This document shows positions 54,184 through 63,160 of a stretch of DNA of 64,000 nt, piece after piece. Under the pieces are notes generated by a model. It made no database searches and had not been told where the DNA came from. It saw only the letters and a list, made by a program, of their open reading frames with translations. The first letter of the stretch is position 1. The number at the start of each line of letters is the position of its first letter. Made by a program: the position numbers and the translations under genes. The DNA is from Tabrizicola piscis. Lineage in GTDB: Bacteria; Pseudomonadota; Alphaproteobacteria; Rhodobacterales; Rhodobacteraceae. The stretch is from assembly GCF_003940805.1 (NCBI RefSeq), contig NZ_CP034328.1:2400001-2464000 (forward strand), in the 5' to 3' direction.

Positions 54184-55320
54184 ATGACCGCGCCGCTGGA
54201 GGGCATCCGCGTCATTGAACTGGCGCGGATTCTGGCTGGCCCCTGGGCCGGACAGACCCTGGCCGATCTTGGCGCGGATGTAATCAAAGTCGAGGCTCCG
54301 GAAGGCGACGACACCCGCCGCTGGGGCCCGCCGTTCATTGAGGCGGGGGGTGAGAAGACCGCCGCCTATTTCCATGCGACGAACCGGGGGAAGCGGTCGA
54401 TTACCTGCGATTTCCGCACGCCGGAGGGGCAAGAGGTTGTCCGTCGTCTGGTGGCGGATGCGGATGTGCTGATCGAGAACTTCAAGGTCGGCGGGTTGGC
54501 GAAATACGGGCTGGATTGGGAAAGCCTGCGGCAGGTGAACCCGCGGCTGGTGTATTGTTCCATCACCGGCTTCGGGCAGGACGGGCCTTACGCCCACAGG
54601 GCGGGGTATGATTTCATCATTCAGGGCATGTCGGGGCTGATGTCGGTCACTGGCCCTGCCGATGGTCAGCCGCAGAAGGTGGGCGTGGCGGTGACGGATG
54701 TGTTCACCGGGGTCTATGCCGCAACGGCGATCCTTGCGGCGCTGGTGCAGCGGGGGCGGACGGGGGAGGGCCAGCAGATCGACATGGCGCTTCTGGATGT
54801 CGCGACCAGCGTGATGGCCAATCAGGCGATGAACTACCTGGCATCCGGCAAGGCGCCGGGGTTGATGGGCAATGCGCATCCGAACCTTGCCCCCTATGCG
54901 GTGTTCGACTGCGCGGATGGCTGGCTGATTCTGGCCACCGGGAATGACGGGCAATACCAACGGCTGTGCAAGGTGCTGGGGGTGGAGGATATGGCGACGG
55001 ACCCCGCCTATCTGACCAACGCCGACCGGGTGCAGAACCGCGCCGCGATGACCAAACGGCTGACCGCGGCGACGAAGCGCTGGGCCAAGGCCGACCTTCT
55101 GGCGGCCTGTGAGGGCGCAGGCGTGCCCGCCGGGCCGATCAACGACATGGCCGAGGTCTTTGCCGACCCACAGGTCGTGGCGCGGGGGATGCAGATTGCG
55201 CCCGAAGGATTACCGGGCGTGCGCAGCCCGATGCGGTTTTCCGGCGCGGAGTTGAGCCTTGACCGCCCTGCGCCCCGGTTGGGGCAGCATCAGGACGAGG
55301 TGCTGGGGAAGAACGGCTGA
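54184..55320 (+). CDS. CaiB/BaiF family CoA transferase
   Basis: 378 residues. Family III CoA transferase landmarks: LEGIRVIELARILAGPWAGQTLADLGADVIKVEAPEGDDTR, NRGKRSITCDFRTPEGQEV, NPRLVYCSITGFGQDGPYAHRAGYDFIIQGMSGLMSVTG, and the catalytic Asp region VAVTDVFTGVYAATAILAAL (about 170-190). It moves CoA between organic acids; the substrate pair is unknown. The triple-palindrome element copy B begins eight bases after its stop. Confidence 0.93.
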   Translation: MTAPLEGIRVIELARILAGPWAGQTLADLGADVIKVEAPEGDDTRRWGPPFIEAGGEKTAAYFHATNRGKRSITCDFRTPEGQEVVRRLVADADVLIENFKVGGLAKYGLDWESLRQVNPRLVYCSITGFGQDGPYAHRAGYDFIIQGMSGLMSVTGPADGQPQKVGVAVTDVFTGVYAATAILAALVQRGRTGEGQQIDMALLDVATSVMANQAMNYLASGKAPGLMGNAHPNLAPYAVFDCADGWLILATGNDGQYQRLCKVLGVEDMATDPAYLTNADRVQNRAAMTKRLTAATKRWAKADLLAACEGAGVPAGPINDMAEVFADPQVVARGMQIAPEGLPGVRSPMRFSGAELSLDRPAPRLGQHQDEVLGKNG

Positions 55321-55328
55321 CCGGCGGG

Positions 55329-55395
55329 CCGGAGTTTTCGAAAACTCCGGTTCGGAGCCTTTGAAGGCTCCGGCGCGATGTCTTTGAAGAAATCG
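55329..55395 (-). repeat. Triple-palindrome intergenic element, copy B
   Basis: Reverse-oriented copy of the element at 36898-36964, exactly 67 bases, 59 identical after reverse complementing with no gaps. Palindromes lie at 55329-55350 (arms CCGGAGTTTT/AAAACTCCGG, perfect), 55353-55372 (arms CGGAGCCTT/AAGGCTCCG) and 55376-55395 (one mismatch). In the third palindrome of the element an A-T pair in copy A is a G-C pair here, a compensatory change that preserves the stem. It fills the gap between convergent caiB-like and lpxK genes, ending two bases before the lpxK stop. Confidence 0.85.
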
Positions 55396-55397
55396 CT

Positions 55398-56390
55398 TCA
55401 GAGGCCCAGTCGGGCCAACGCGGCATCCATCGCTGTCCAGTCCTTGATCTGCAGGCGGACAACCAGCGTCAGCACGCGCATGCGCCAATGGGGTGGCAGG
55501 CGGGCGGCGTCTTTCTCGGTCGTCACAAGTTGGGCGCCTGCTGCCATCGCCTCGGCTTCCAGCCGCTTCAGCAGGGTTTCGGACAGGGGGGCGTGGTCGG
55601 CCAAAGCCTCCCCCCGGACGAGATTTGCGCCAAGGTCGCGGAGGGTGGTGAAGAAACGGTTGGGATCGGCGATGCCGGCAAAGGCCAACAGGCGCTGGCC
55701 CTGCCAGTCCATTCCGGTTTGCAGGGGGTGAAGTTCCCCTGTCACCAGCGGCAGGGTGATGTGCCGCCCCCAAGTGTCGGCAAACTGCGCTTGCGCCCCC
55801 GGCCCGCCAATGGCCACCACCAGATCGGCGCGGGCCAGACCCACTTGCACCGGTTCGCGCAACGGGCCTGCCGGGATGCAGCGCCCGTTGCCAAAGCCGC
55901 GCGCGGCGTCGACGACGACAAGCCCTAGCGACGGCTTGACCGAGGGGTTCTGGAAGCCGTCGTCCAGCAGGACCACCTGTGCGCCTGCCGCTTCGGCGGC
56001 CTGCACACCTGCCGCACGATCCTTGGCCACCCAAGTGGGCGCGAAGGCGGACAGGAGGAGCGGTTCATCCCCGACTTCGGCTGCTTTGTGGTGGGTTTCG
56101 CGGACCTGAACCGGGCCGGCAAGGCTGCCGCCATAGCCGCGACTGACGATGTGCACCGCATGGCCGTGCGACAGCAGGCGTTCGGCAAGGGCCAGCGTCA
56201 CCGGGGTTTTTCCAGCACCCCCGGCGACCAGATTCCCGACGCAGATCACCGGAATGCGCGGGGTGTAGCCGGGTTGGTGCAGTCGCCGGGCTGTGCCTGC
56301 TGCATATAGCCAGCCAAGGGGCGCCAGAAGCCGGGCGGCCACTGCGGGACTGTCTGGCTTGGTGAACCAGAAGCCCGGAGCCCGCGTCAT
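55398..56390 (-). CDS. lpxK: LpxK, lipid A 4'-kinase
   Basis: 330 residues. An N-terminal membrane-associated region precedes the P-loop VGNLVAGGAGKTPVTLALAERL, followed by VSRGYGG, VGDEPLLLSAFAPTWVAKDR and DDGFQNPSVKPSLGLVVVDAARGFGNGRCIPAGPLREP, all standard LpxK motifs. It phosphorylates the lipid A disaccharide. Its ATG overlaps the waaA stop, so lipid A assembly and Kdo transfer are coupled here. Confidence 0.97.
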   Translation of the reverse strand: MTRAPGFWFTKPDSPAVAARLLAPLGWLYAAGTARRLHQPGYTPRIPVICVGNLVAGGAGKTPVTLALAERLLSHGHAVHIVSRGYGGSLAGPVQVRETHHKAAEVGDEPLLLSAFAPTWVAKDRAAGVQAAEAAGAQVVLLDDGFQNPSVKPSLGLVVVDAARGFGNGRCIPAGPLREPVQVGLARADLVVAIGGPGAQAQFADTWGRHITLPLVTGELHPLQTGMDWQGQRLLAFAGIADPNRFFTTLRDLGANLVRGEALADHAPLSETLLKRLEAEAMAAGAQLVTTEKDAARLPPHWRMRVLTLVVRLQIKDWTAMDAALARLGL

Positions 56391-57583
56391 GGCGCGGCGT
56401 CCATCATGGCGCGAATCTGGACCAGCAGGCGTTCGGTCACTTCGGCGCCATCACTGGCCACGGCCCATGCGGCCTGCGCAAGGCGGGCGGCACGGTCGGG
56501 GGCAAGGAGATCACCCAAGCTGTCGGCCAGATCATTGGCCGAAGCCACGGCGCGGGTGGCCCTTGCCGCGCCAAGGCGGCCGAAGATCGGGCCAAATTGC
56601 CCGGTGCGGGTGCCATGCAAGATGGCCGAACCGAGGGCTGCAGGCTCCATCGGGTTGCGGATGGGGCCGGTGCCAGAGAGGCTGCCGCCCAGAAAGGTCA
56701 GCGGGGACAGGCGGTACCACAGCCCGTATTCGGCGGGGTTGTCGGCGACGAACACCTCAACCGCGGCGTCGGGTTCCTCTTCGCGCATGCGCCGGGCGAC
56801 CACCCAGCCTTCCTCATCCTCAAACCGTTTGGCGAGGGGTTCGGCATCGGCCGGGTCGGCGGGCATCACGATCAGCAACAGCCGGTGGGCCTGTTGCAGG
56901 CTCGCCCGTTGCGCGGCAATCACGGCGGCCACTTCCGAAGCGGGCAGGCCGGCGGCAAACCAGACCGGTCGGGCGGCGAGCAGGCGCGCGAGGGCGGCGC
57001 GTTCCGCCTCAAGACAGGGAAGGGCGGCGCTTTCATCTTCCATCCGGCCGGTGACGGCGACGGTGGACAGCGCGGCCCCGGCCTTGCGGAACGCGCGGGC
57101 CGAGGCTTCGTCAACGGCGCAGATCCGCGAAAACCGGGACAGGGCCGACCGCATCAGGCCCGGATACCAGGCATTCCGGTCGCGCGGAAAATGCGGGTTG
57201 CGGCCGTTGACCAGCAAAAGCGGAATCTGCCGTTGGGCGGCTTCGTGGACGACGGCGGGGTGAAGTTCGCCTTCGGCAAAGACCACGATGTCGGGACGCC
57301 AATGGTCCAGAAAGGCGCGGGCCTCGACCGGTGCATCGACGGGTGGCTGTTGGTGGATCACGCCTTCGCGGGGCGGCAGGTCGAGCGGGCAGGTCATCAG
57401 AACGGCCACGCCATCCTCTTCGATCAGCCGCCGGGCGAGGGCGAGGATCGGACTGACCTGGTCTTGGGTGGGGGCATGCAGCCAGGCGAGCCCCCCTGCA
57501 GGGCGGTCCGGGCGTGAGGTCGCCGGACCGGCTTCGCGCCGTTGGCCAAGATTATAGAGCCTGAGACCAAGCGACGCTGACAT
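56387..57583 (-). CDS. waaA: WaaA/KdtA, Kdo transferase
   Basis: 398 residues in the GT-B glycosyltransferase fold. Recognisable parts are the N-terminal LAWLHAPTQDQVSPILALARRL, DIVVFAEGELHPAVVHEAAQRQIPLLLVNGR, TGRMEDESAALPC, and the donor-binding C-terminal LGGSLSGTGPIRNPMEPAALGSAILHG. The acceptor-side Glu (AEGELHP) is preserved. It adds Kdo to lipid IVA. It is followed by lpxK and preceded by the DUF4170 gene three bases away. Confidence 0.92.
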   Translation of the reverse strand: MSASLGLRLYNLGQRREAGPATSRPDRPAGGLAWLHAPTQDQVSPILALARRLIEEDGVAVLMTCPLDLPPREGVIHQQPPVDAPVEARAFLDHWRPDIVVFAEGELHPAVVHEAAQRQIPLLLVNGRNPHFPRDRNAWYPGLMRSALSRFSRICAVDEASARAFRKAGAALSTVAVTGRMEDESAALPCLEAERAALARLLAARPVWFAAGLPASEVAAVIAAQRASLQQAHRLLLIVMPADPADAEPLAKRFEDEEGWVVARRMREEEPDAAVEVFVADNPAEYGLWYRLSPLTFLGGSLSGTGPIRNPMEPAALGSAILHGTRTGQFGPIFGRLGAARATRAVASANDLADSLGDLLAPDRAARLAQAAWAVASDGAEVTERLLVQIRAMMDAAP

Positions 57584-57586
57584 GGG

Positions 57587-57832
57587 TCAGTGTCCAACTT
57601 CCTCGGTCGCGGAGCCCGACTTTTCTTCGTCCCGCAGGCGGTGAAGATGGGCGATGAAGTAGCGCATATGGGCATTGTCCACGGTGCGCTGGGCTTCGGC
57701 TTTCCAGGCGGAAAAGGCGGTTTCATAGTTCGGGAACATCCCGACGATGTGGATCTTGGAGACATCGCGGAAAACGTTGGTCTGCGGGTCAACCAGTTCG
57801 CCCCCGAAGACAAGGTGCAGGCGTTGGGTCAT
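57587..57832 (-). CDS. DUF4170 small protein
   Basis: 81 residues from ATG 57832. The pattern RLHLVFGGELVDPQTNVFRDVSKIHIVGMFPNYETAFSAWKAEAQRTVDNAHMRYFIAHLHRL matches DUF4170, a small alphaproteobacterial family with no known function, usually found before waaA. The C-terminal tail is acidic and disordered. It is the first gene of the DUF4170-waaA-lpxK operon. Confidence 0.88.
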   Translation of the reverse strand: MTQRLHLVFGGELVDPQTNVFRDVSKIHIVGMFPNYETAFSAWKAEAQRTVDNAHMRYFIAHLHRLRDEEKSGSATEEVGH

Positions 57833-58043
57833 GAGTGTCTCCATATCGTGGTGCGGTCGTGAGCGGGCCGTTTCGGGCGTCGGGACACTACCCCCTTTGG
57901 CCGGTGGGGGGAAGCGGCCAAGCAGCGGCTGTCGAGGGTCCGGCCAAGGTTCCAGTCGGGGTTGCGGGGCTTGCGCTGGTGGGGCGTTGTGGCAAGACTG
58001 CGCGCGTGGGGCCAGGGTGCGGCCCGGGTTTCAGGAGGTAGTG

Positions 58044-58925
58044 ATGGATATCAATCAGTTTCTGGGCGGGAACGCAGTGTTCCTTGCCATCGCGGCATTT
58101 GTCATCATCTGCATCTTCCTTGGGGTCCGCATCGTTCCCCAAAGTGAAAAGCATGTGGTCGAGCGGTTTGGTCGCCTGCGGTCGGTGCTTGGGCCGGGGA
58201 TCAACTTTGTCGTGCCGTTCCTTGACCGGATCGCCCACAAGGTTTCGGTGCTTGAACGCCAGTTGCCGACTGCCAGTCAGGATGCCATCACCGCCGACAA
58301 CGTGCTGGTGAAGGTGGAAACCAGCGTGTTCTACCGGGTGACCGAACCGGAAAAGACCGTCTACCGCATCCGTGACGTCGATGGCGCTATTGCCACCACG
58401 GTTGCCGGGATCGTGCGGAGCGAGATCGGCAAGCTGGAACTGGACCAGGTGCAGTCGAACCGCGCCCAGTTGATCGAGCGGGTGCGCGAGCAGGTGACCG
58501 CCATGGTGGACGACTGGGGGGTGGAGGTGACGCGGGCCGAAATCCTTGACGTCAATCTGGATGAACAGACCCGCGCCGCGATGCTGCAGCAGCTGAACGC
58601 CGAACGTGCCCGCCGCGCGCAGGTCATGGAGGCCGAGGGCAAGAAGCGGTCGGTCGAACTTGCCGCCGATGCTGATCTTTACGCTGCGGAACAGGCTGCG
58701 AAGGCCCGCCGGGTGACGGCAGATGCCGAGGCCTATGCGACCGGGGTCATCGCCGGGGCGATCAAGGAAAACGGGCTGGAAGCGGCGCAGTTTCAAGTGG
58801 CGCTGAAGCAGGTGGAGGCGTTGCAGGCCGTGGCCGTGGGTCAGGGCAAGCAGACGATCCTGATTCCCGCCAACGCTTTGGATGCGTTTGGCGATGCGTT
58901 CAAGATGCTGAAAGGACGTGGCTGA
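58044..58925 (+). CDS. SPFH/stomatin-family membrane protein (QmcA-like)
   Basis: 293 residues from ATG 58044, preceded by AGGAGG; in-frame sequence upstream is non-conserved. An N-terminal membrane helix (about 8-28, AVFLAIAAFVIICIFLGVRIV) leads into the band-7 domain VPQSEKHVVERFGRLRSVLGPGINFVVPFLDRI, then long helical repeats with AERARRAQVMEAEGKKRSVELAADADLYAAEQAAKARRVTADAEAYA. Stomatin homologues organise membrane microdomains and proteases. The paired NfeD gene follows, as is usual. Confidence 0.94.
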   Translation: MDINQFLGGNAVFLAIAAFVIICIFLGVRIVPQSEKHVVERFGRLRSVLGPGINFVVPFLDRIAHKVSVLERQLPTASQDAITADNVLVKVETSVFYRVTEPEKTVYRIRDVDGAIATTVAGIVRSEIGKLELDQVQSNRAQLIERVREQVTAMVDDWGVEVTRAEILDVNLDEQTRAAMLQQLNAERARRAQVMEAEGKKRSVELAADADLYAAEQAAKARRVTADAEAYATGVIAGAIKENGLEAAQFQVALKQVEALQAVAVGQGKQTILIPANALDAFGDAFKMLKGRG

Positions 58926-58926
58926 G

Positions 58927-59211
58927 ATGATACACGGCATAGCGGCCACCTGGTGGGCCTGGGTCGTCCTTGGCTTTGCGCTGGGGGTGCTGGAGGTTAT
59001 GGCACCCGGCTATATCTTTCTGGGCTTTGCCATTGGCGCCGTGTTGACCGGTATCCTCGTCGGTCTTGGCCTAGCACCCGCCGGACTTCCGGCACTGATC
59101 TTCATCTTTGCTGTCGCCTCGGTCATTTCATGGCTGGTCCTGCGCCGGACGGTGGGGGTCCGGAAGGGTCAGGTGAAGATCTGGGACCGCGACATCAACG
59201 ACGACCGCTGA
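58927..59211 (+). CDS. NfeD-family membrane protein
   Basis: 94 residues from ATG 58927 (AAAGGA ten bases upstream; the in-frame GTG at 58918 is too close to it). Three hydrophobic segments (TWWAWVVLGFALGVLEVMAPGYIFLGFAIGAVLTGILVGLGL and LPALIFIFAVASVISWLVL) and a short charged tail match the short NfeD form without the C-terminal OB domain. Partners SPFH proteins; the two genes are one base apart. Confidence 0.9.
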   Translation: MIHGIAATWWAWVVLGFALGVLEVMAPGYIFLGFAIGAVLTGILVGLGLAPAGLPALIFIFAVASVISWLVLRRTVGVRKGQVKIWDRDINDDR

Positions 59212-59223
59212 TGGCAGGTTAGG

Positions 59224-59643
59224 GTGGATTTCGTCGGGGCAAAGGCCGCGCTGTTTTGCGGCGGTTCGGTCCTGACCTGTTTGCGCGATGACCGACCCGG
59301 GCTGCCATGGCCCGGGCTGTGGGACCTTCCGGGCGGAGGGCGTGAGGCGCATGAAACCCCCGAAGCGTGTTTTCTGCGCGAGTTGGGCGAGGAGTTCGGC
59401 CTGCACCTGCCGCCCGCGCGGCTGGTCTGGCGGCGGGTGTTTCCGTCGATGCTGGATGCGACGCGCAACTCGGTCTTCTTTGGCGGCTTGGTGACCAAAG
59501 ACGAAGTTTCGGCGATTCGGTTTGGGGATGAAGGTCAAGGCTGGGAATTGATGCCCGTCGAGATGTTCCTTGGCCACCCGAAAGCCGTGCCGGAAATGCA
59601 GCGGCGGGTGGGAATTGTCTGGGCAGAGTGGCAGGGGCGGTGA
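59224..59643 (+). CDS. Nudix hydrolase
   Basis: 139 residues from GTG 59224. The full Nudix box G-x5-E-x7-R-E-L-x-E-E-x-G-L spans residues 38-60 (GGREAHE...REL GEE FGL). It should cleave a nucleoside diphosphate linked to another group, with Mg; the exact substrate is unknown. Twelve bases after the NfeD stop, so possibly co-transcribed. Convergent with the DUF1513 gene. Confidence 0.93.
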   Translation: MDFVGAKAALFCGGSVLTCLRDDRPGLPWPGLWDLPGGGREAHETPEACFLRELGEEFGLHLPPARLVWRRVFPSMLDATRNSVFFGGLVTKDEVSAIRFGDEGQGWELMPVEMFLGHPKAVPEMQRRVGIVWAEWQGR

Positions 59644-59673
59644 GCAGGCAAATCTTGCCTATTCATTAGTGGC

Positions 59674-60729
59674 TTACGCAGTGGTGCCAAGGCTGACAAG
59701 GTGATTGTCCCAAGCCGTATCGCCAGCGCCGAGCCGGGTAAGGCCGTCGTCATCCGCCGCCCAGATCGCGCCAAGGCCATCCGTCAGAAGAAAGCCACCC
59801 GCATGGGTTGCTGCGCCACAAAGGTCAGCGCGGCGGTGGGTGGCGATGTTGGTGCCGTCACTGCCAAAGATCATCGCGGCACCACCCTTGGGTGAGGTGA
59901 CAAGCAAGCGGCTGTCGGTTGCGGCCACGGAGCCAGCATAGCCTTGCATCGTGAAGGCCTCTTCCGGCGCGGGCGTACACAGGACGGGCGCGGTGCCGGG
60001 TTGCCAAAGGCCCAGTTGTGGAACGGGTTCGGCAAGGTCGCCCTCCCATTGCATGGCGAAGGCGATCGTATCGCCCATCAGGGCAAGATGGCGGATGGAG
60101 TTTTGGGGAAGATCGGGCAGGCTCATCTGGTCCAGAAGTGTGCCGTCAGGCGTTAGCAGCGACAGGTTCGGGCGCATCGTCGGGATGTTCAGCTTGGTCC
60201 GGTCAACGGGATCGGTCTGGATACCGCCATTGGCGACGGCAAGGGTGCCATCCGGCCGCAGCCTTATTTCATGCGGGCCGATCCCGTGGCTGGGCCAGTC
60301 GGTCAGGCGCGTGTAGGCGCGGGTGTCCCACAGGCCGATGCGACCTTGTGAGGTGTCGGCCATCACCTCTGACGTCATCAGAAGCGTTCCGTCGGCGGAA
60401 AAGGCACCGTGGCCATTGAACTGCAGCTCGGGTGGTGGGGTCAGGCGGTGGGTGACGGCCCCGGTGGCACAGTCGATGACCATCGCAAAGGTCCCGGGGC
60501 GGCGGGCGAAGGCGACGGCTTCGGCCCGGGTCGGGTGGGCTGCGGCGGCATGGCCGCGACCGGGGAGCGGGATCTGAAACAGGCTTTCGCCCGTCGCGGA
60601 TAGGGCGTGCAGGTGGAACGTCTGGCCCAGCTTGCCAGCGGCAAGGAAGGCGGGGCTGCCGACGTCGGCCCAAGTCAGCCGGGGGGCGCAGGCGGCGGCG
60701 AGGGTGGCGAGGAAAGCGCGGCGCTGCAT
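59674..60729 (-). CDS. DUF1513 exported beta-propeller-like protein
   Basis: 351 residues with a twin-arginine-like signal (QRRAFLATLAAACAPRLTWA). The mature part has repeated W/G-rich strands and the DUF1513 motifs HPTRAEAVAFARRPGTFAMVID, FNGHGAFSADGTLLMTSE, and HGIGPHEIRLRPDGTLAVANGGI. It is the last gene of the imelysin-bfd-bfr-oxidoreductase-imelysin-DUF1513 operon, the usual companion of imelysin in iron-linked loci; its function is not known. Its start overlaps the imelysin stop by one base. Confidence 0.9.
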   Translation of the reverse strand: MQRRAFLATLAAACAPRLTWADVGSPAFLAAGKLGQTFHLHALSATGESLFQIPLPGRGHAAAAHPTRAEAVAFARRPGTFAMVIDCATGAVTHRLTPPPELQFNGHGAFSADGTLLMTSEVMADTSQGRIGLWDTRAYTRLTDWPSHGIGPHEIRLRPDGTLAVANGGIQTDPVDRTKLNIPTMRPNLSLLTPDGTLLDQMSLPDLPQNSIRHLALMGDTIAFAMQWEGDLAEPVPQLGLWQPGTAPVLCTPAPEEAFTMQGYAGSVAATDSRLLVTSPKGGAAMIFGSDGTNIATHRRADLCGAATHAGGFLLTDGLGAIWAADDDGLTRLGAGDTAWDNHLVSLGTTA

Positions 60730-61685
60730 CAGTCACCGTCCTGCGCGTTGAAGCCAAGGGTGACACCCAGCGCGGGGCCGATCTCGGCTAGCGCCGCGTC
60801 ACGGATGGTGCGGATGGACTGCTGCAGGATCTGGAGCTTGAGCCAGGCCTGAGGGTCGGTGATGTGGGCGAAACTGGGATCGCTCAGCTCGTTTGCCAGC
60901 AGAAGGGTCTGGACAAAGGCGGCCAGAGTGCGTGGGCTTTCCGGCGTCAGCTGCAGCGCCAGATCGCGCAGCGCCTGCAGCGACAGGATGACATTGCGAA
61001 GCGACCGGTCTGAGGCGCGGGCTTCGGCAAGGTCGGGGCGGGGTTTGTCGAAGGTGCCAAGCGGTCGGCCAAGGCGGCGGTCGGCGATGTAGTCCAGGCC
61101 AGTGATCAGCTGGGTGAAAAGGGCTTGGGTCGCCTCGTCCTTGGTCAGGAAGCGGGGATTGTCCGGCTGGCCTGCCGTAAGGAGAAGGTCACCGTAGGGG
61201 CCCCATTCGATGACCAAGTCGCGGGCCATGCGGGCAAGGTCTTCGGCGGTGGCGTGGATCAAGGGGCAGGGGTCGGCGGGCAGCGGATCGGTTGGATAGA
61301 GCAGCCGTTCCAGCCCGGAAAGGCCGCGTGCGGCGACGGATTGGTCGGACATCGCTTCCAGAGTCAGGCTGTCAGGACTGCCGGCCAGAAGGGCGCGCTG
61401 CGCTTTCCAGCCAAGGGCCTTTGGGTCGGGCCAGAACAGGATGGCAAGGGCGCGACCTTCTTCCTCGGCCGGGCCTTGGGACAGGTGGGCCACGCCAAGC
61501 CATGCGTCGTAGGCGGCATGGAAGGCGGGGCGGAGGGTGGCGGGATCACAGCTGTCCAGCGCGGCGAAGTTGTTGGTGGCAGCCGCAAACGCGGCGTAGC
61601 CGGGGCGGATGTGGGTTTGCACGACATTGGCCGTGTCGGCCTCTGCCGCTGTGGCGAGGAGAAGGGCAAGGATCAGCGCGCGCAT
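60729..61685 (-). CDS. Imelysin-family protein (periplasmic)
   Basis: 318 residues with a signal peptide (about 1-16, ends AAEADT). Helical throughout, with an imelysin pattern: HIRPGYAAFAAATNNFAAL, AYDAWLGVAHLSQGP, ARGLSGLERLLYPTDPLPADPCPLIHATAEDLARMARDLVIEW and the C-terminal ALAEIGPALGVTLGFNAQDGD. Imelysin proteins are periplasmic iron-linked proteins; despite the peptidase M75 name no protease activity is firmly established. It follows the di-haem oxidoreductase by one base. A second member seems to lie at the right edge. Confidence 0.88.
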   Translation of the reverse strand: MRALILALLLATAAEADTANVVQTHIRPGYAAFAAATNNFAALDSCDPATLRPAFHAAYDAWLGVAHLSQGPAEEEGRALAILFWPDPKALGWKAQRALLAGSPDSLTLEAMSDQSVAARGLSGLERLLYPTDPLPADPCPLIHATAEDLARMARDLVIEWGPYGDLLLTAGQPDNPRFLTKDEATQALFTQLITGLDYIADRRLGRPLGTFDKPRPDLAEARASDRSLRNVILSLQALRDLALQLTPESPRTLAAFVQTLLLANELSDPSFAHITDPQAWLKLQILQQSIRTIRDAALAEIGPALGVTLGFNAQDGD

Positions 61686-61686
61686 G

Positions 61687-63156
61687 TCAGAGGCTTTCCA
61701 GAAAGGTCAGAAGGGCGGCGCGGTCTTCCGGCGCAAGGTCGATGACGGCATTGCGCTGGGCCTCGGCCTCACCCCCGTGCCAGAGGATCGCCTCAAGGAT
61801 CGTGCGGGCGCGGCCATCGTGAAGGAAGCCCGCGTTGGGGGATACCTGCTGCGTCAGGCCAAGGCCCCAGAGCGGCGGGGTGCGCCATTCGCTGCCAGAA
61901 GCGAGGTGTTCGGGCAGGCCGTCGGCAAGGGCTTCGCCCATGTCGTGTAGCAGAAGATCGGTGTAGGGCCAGATCAGCTGAAAGCTTTGTTCGGGCTGGT
62001 CGGGCAGGCGGGCGGTGACGTGCTTCGGGGTGTGGCAGCCGACGCAATTGAGGCTGTGGAAGATTTCCTTGCCGCGCAGGGTGGCAGGATCGTCCAGCTT
62101 GCGGCGGGCGGGGACGCCAAGGTTGCGGGCGTAGTAGGTGACAAGGTCAAGGCTTTCGCGGTCAACCTCAAGCCCGTCACGGGTGCCTGGTTCCTGGCCG
62201 TGCGGGGCCGTTACGCAGGCGGGCTGGGAGGCGGTGCAATCGCCCCACGGGTCGGGGTGGAGGTCGGTGGACAGCCCCATGTCGGCGAAGAAGGCTTGGG
62301 CGGACTGGTCGCGCAGGCTGGGCTGGCCTGCCTTCAGGCCAAAGCGGCCAAGCTGGTCATCAACCCGGTTGGCGCGGCCGGAAATGCCGTCGGCATTGGT
62401 GTCGTCCGGGTCTTCGCGGGACAGGATTTCATCTGCCGGGATCGCTTCCAGCAGGCCGAGGCCGATCATTTGCGGCGCTGCGCGGGGGGAAAGCACCGTT
62501 GCGGTGTCAAGCGGGCCGTAGCCAAGGGCGGCCACGCCGTAGCTGGGTTTGCGCAGGGTGACGACGGTGCCGTCCGACAGGGTGACCGGAAGCGGCGTCC
62601 ACGCAACCGTCACGCGGCCTTCGGCCGTCTGGCCGGGGGCGGCGGAGGTTTGCAGCTGGAAGCCATAGGTCGGGTCTGCGACATGGGCGGCGATGGCCTG
62701 CAGATCGGGCAGGCCGAGGCGCAGGAGGAAGGTGCCCGGAACCACGCCCTCATCCGTTGGGGCGGGCGCGCGGCCGTCCTTGAGATGGCAATCCTGACAG
62801 GCGCGCGCGTTGTGCAGCGGGCCAAGCCCGTCAGAACCTTTGGTTGACGCGGGCGCGGCGATCCAGAGTTTCTGGAACAGGGCATTGCCAAGGGAAAACG
62901 CCATCTCATCGGCGATATTGGCCGAGGGAAGTGAAAAGGCGTCAGTCGTGTCGATCACCCTAACAGTCGCCGCACCGGCTGGCTTCGCCTCGAACGGTTC
63001 GGGGGCGGTGAAATCGGTGGGGGGCTGCAGGATGGCGGCGACCTTGGCGCGGTCTTCGTGTGTGCGCTGTGGCGTGTCGGCGACAGCAGCGCCAAGGCTG
63101 CAGATCAGGGTGCCCGCCGCGAGCCCCGTGGTCAGACGCTGGCGGCGGGTTTGCAT
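61687..63156 (-). CDS. Di-haem oxidoreductase, DUF1111 family
   Basis: 489 residues with a signal peptide (about 1-26). Two c-type haem sites C-x2-C-H are visible: ARACQDCHLKDG (near residue 117) and NCVGCHTPKHV (near residue 370). The domain matches the DUF1111/di-haem oxidoreductase-like family found with imelysin genes. It probably passes electrons for a periplasmic iron or redox reaction. It follows bfr by four bases in the operon. Confidence 0.9.
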   Translation of the reverse strand: MQTRRQRLTTGLAAGTLICSLGAAVADTPQRTHEDRAKVAAILQPPTDFTAPEPFEAKPAGAATVRVIDTTDAFSLPSANIADEMAFSLGNALFQKLWIAAPASTKGSDGLGPLHNARACQDCHLKDGRAPAPTDEGVVPGTFLLRLGLPDLQAIAAHVADPTYGFQLQTSAAPGQTAEGRVTVAWTPLPVTLSDGTVVTLRKPSYGVAALGYGPLDTATVLSPRAAPQMIGLGLLEAIPADEILSREDPDDTNADGISGRANRVDDQLGRFGLKAGQPSLRDQSAQAFFADMGLSTDLHPDPWGDCTASQPACVTAPHGQEPGTRDGLEVDRESLDLVTYYARNLGVPARRKLDDPATLRGKEIFHSLNCVGCHTPKHVTARLPDQPEQSFQLIWPYTDLLLHDMGEALADGLPEHLASGSEWRTPPLWGLGLTQQVSPNAGFLHDGRARTILEAILWHGGEAEAQRNAVIDLAPEDRAALLTFLESL

Positions 63157-63160
63157 GGGA

